DNA of 54,034 nucleotides from Micromonospora sp. U21. GTDB lineage: Bacteria > Actinomycetota > Actinomycetes > Mycobacteriales > Micromonosporaceae. The translations under genes were made by a program, and so were the position numbers. The stretch is from contig NZ_JAGPYK010000039.1 in NCBI RefSeq assembly GCF_018070045.1, positions 1 through 54,034 of the forward strand, read 5' to 3'. Shown in pieces: positions 53,049-54,034 of the stretch (positions are counted from its first letter, which is position 1; every line of letters begins with the position of its first letter). Below the pieces are notes generated by a model that had not been told where the DNA came from, did not search any database, and worked only from the letters and a program-made list of their open reading frames with translations.

Positions 53049-53207
53049 CTGTACAGCCATCCGTACAGCCAAGGCCACCTGCTGACGCCGACGCCACCCG
53101 ACAACGGCAGACGCGCCGACCAGGCACGCATCTACCTGACCAGCCATCCGTGACCTCCTTCTAATCCCAAGGCCGCCAGGCTTACGACGGTCGTTACGGT
53201 GCGGCCC

Positions 53208-53543
53208 ATGCTCAGGGAGTTTCGGCGGCGGGAGTTTTCCTGCCTGACCGCGTGGACTGGCTGCGACGGTCCGATGCCGGCCGAGGCTGGCGTCGTCGGC
53301 GTTGAGTACCGGGGTCGTCTGGGGCACCCGTCCTCGTATGGCTTGCTAATGGCGCGTGCTACCGACCCGCCGGGCGTCCAGCTCGACCTCAACCCGATGC
53401 CCGTTGCACTCTCCGTTCCGTGTGATGAAGTCACGCTCGGGCTACCCGAGCCGGAGTACGCCGAGGCGCTCCACGCCGCAGGCCGAGACCTTGCTAGGGG
53501 TCTGATCATCACGGCCCATAGGCGAGGGCTTGTATGGCTCTGA
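53208..53543 (+). CDS. Uncharacterised small protein
   Basis: About 111 residues: LREFRRREFSCLTAWTGCDGPMP, VVGVEYRGRLGHPSSYGLLMARAT, VALSVPCDEVTLGLPEPEYAEALHAA. It looks like a compact alpha/beta protein, with no family assigned. TACGGT (53195-53200) lies seven bases before ATG 53208, supporting this start and a leaderless message; GTG 53199 is in frame but overlaps the hexamer. Confidence 0.5.
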   Translation: MLREFRRREFSCLTAWTGCDGPMPAEAGVVGVEYRGRLGHPSSYGLLMARATDPPGVQLDLNPMPVALSVPCDEVTLGLPEPEYAEALHAAGRDLARGLIITAHRRGLVWL

Positions 53544-53573
53544 GTTCCCCCCCCCGCTTTGATGGAGCGGTGG

Positions 53574-54034
53574 TTACCTGCTGCCGGCTGGCGCAGGGGT
53601 GACGATAGGGGGCGCGGCTGGTTCGTGCTGGCGGGTATGCCAGGCGGTCTCGTATTCGTCGGGGCTGAGGTAGCCCAGGTCCTTTTGGATACGGCGGGTG
53701 TTGTACCAGCCGTCGATGTAGGCGAAGATCGCGTTCTCGGCCTCGTCGCGGGTCCGCCAGCTCGTGCGGTAGACGAGTTCGATCTTCAACGTCGACCAGA
53801 AGTTCTCGATCAGCGCGTTGTCGAACGAGTCGCCGACCGAGCCCATCGACGGCAGGATCCCGTTGTCCTGTAAGCGTTCCGCGAAGCGGAAAGACGTGTA
53901 GTTGGCGAGTTCGATCCCCTGTCGCTGTGGTGGATCAACTGGCCGTCGCGGACGTCGCGGGACCAGATGCCGTATTCGAGGGCGGCGAGGATGATGTCGG
54001 TGTCGCAGCGGTCGGAGGTCTTCCACCCGACGAT
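53574..54034 (-). pseudogene. IS3-family transposase OrfB fragment, frameshifted, runs off the window
   Basis: The minus strand from the window edge reads IVGWKTSDRCDTDIILAALEYGIWSRD and GQLIHHSDRGS (rve domain). It then needs a one-base shift near 53920 to continue YTSFRFAERLQDNGILPSMGSVGDSFDNALIENFWSTLKIELVYR with the catalytic Glu, and ends KDLGYLSPDEYETAW. A run of nine C (53548-53556) lies just outside, near the element end. Confidence 0.8.

Overview
High-GC actinobacterial chromosome segment, most likely Micromonospora or another Micromonosporaceae. This is inferred from roughly 70% GC, many GTG starts, numerous apparently leaderless genes, an F420-type LLM oxidoreductase, a MoxR/DUF58/transglutaminase locus and M36/S15 secreted peptidases. 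No database was searched.

Layout. (1) 0-20.3 kb is mostly ordinary chromosome. It starts with the tail of a TnpB gene, then DUF3159 and PAP2 membrane proteins, a maleylpyruvate-isomerase-like protein, DUF1028, and an LLM oxidoreductase coupled to an SDR. A DrrAB-type ABC exporter operon ends with its own MerR regulator, beside a decayed MFS gene and a LysR gene. A long minus-strand locus (20.26 to 9.99 kb) follows: a TPR/proline-rich membrane protein, a fibronectin-III surface protein, a MoxR ATPase, a DUF58 protein and a transglutaminase-like membrane protein that lacks its catalytic Cys and His. (2) 20.5-37 kb is an accessory region that begins at a tRNA-Leu(GAG) with a serine-recombinase remnant against its 3' end. 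It is punctuated by five copies or fragments (A-E) of a non-coding ~0.75-kb repeat. Between the copies sit small cargo blocks: VOC plus WYL regulator; a lower-GC convergent pair of unknown proteins; CPCC, HEAT-repeat and other immunity-like proteins; and a second-copy-style arginyl-tRNA synthetase behind an arginine-rich leader peptide. Copy A is split by an IS701-family transposable unit carrying a secreted-protein gene. The region ends in a truncated tyrosine integrase fused into a broken membrane-protein gene. (3) 37.4-42.2 kb holds two secreted peptidases (M36 and S15/CocE type), each followed by a strong terminator. (4) 42.2-54 kb is a graveyard of insertion sequences and remnants: a frameshifted SMI1/KNR4 gene, an IS3 element interrupted by an IS30 element, an intact IS3 element inside a DUF4145 gene, tRNA-3'-end-like direct repeats bracketing about 3 kb, a frameshifted integrase, and then intact DUF488, methyltransferase and HAD genes and another IS3 fragment at the edge.

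The strongest candidates for something new are the arginine-codon leader upstream of argS (predicted ribosome-mediated attenuation), the repeat family with its five 10-bp-phased motifs, the IS701 unit with passenger gene, and the lower-GC two-gene cassette between repeats B and C.
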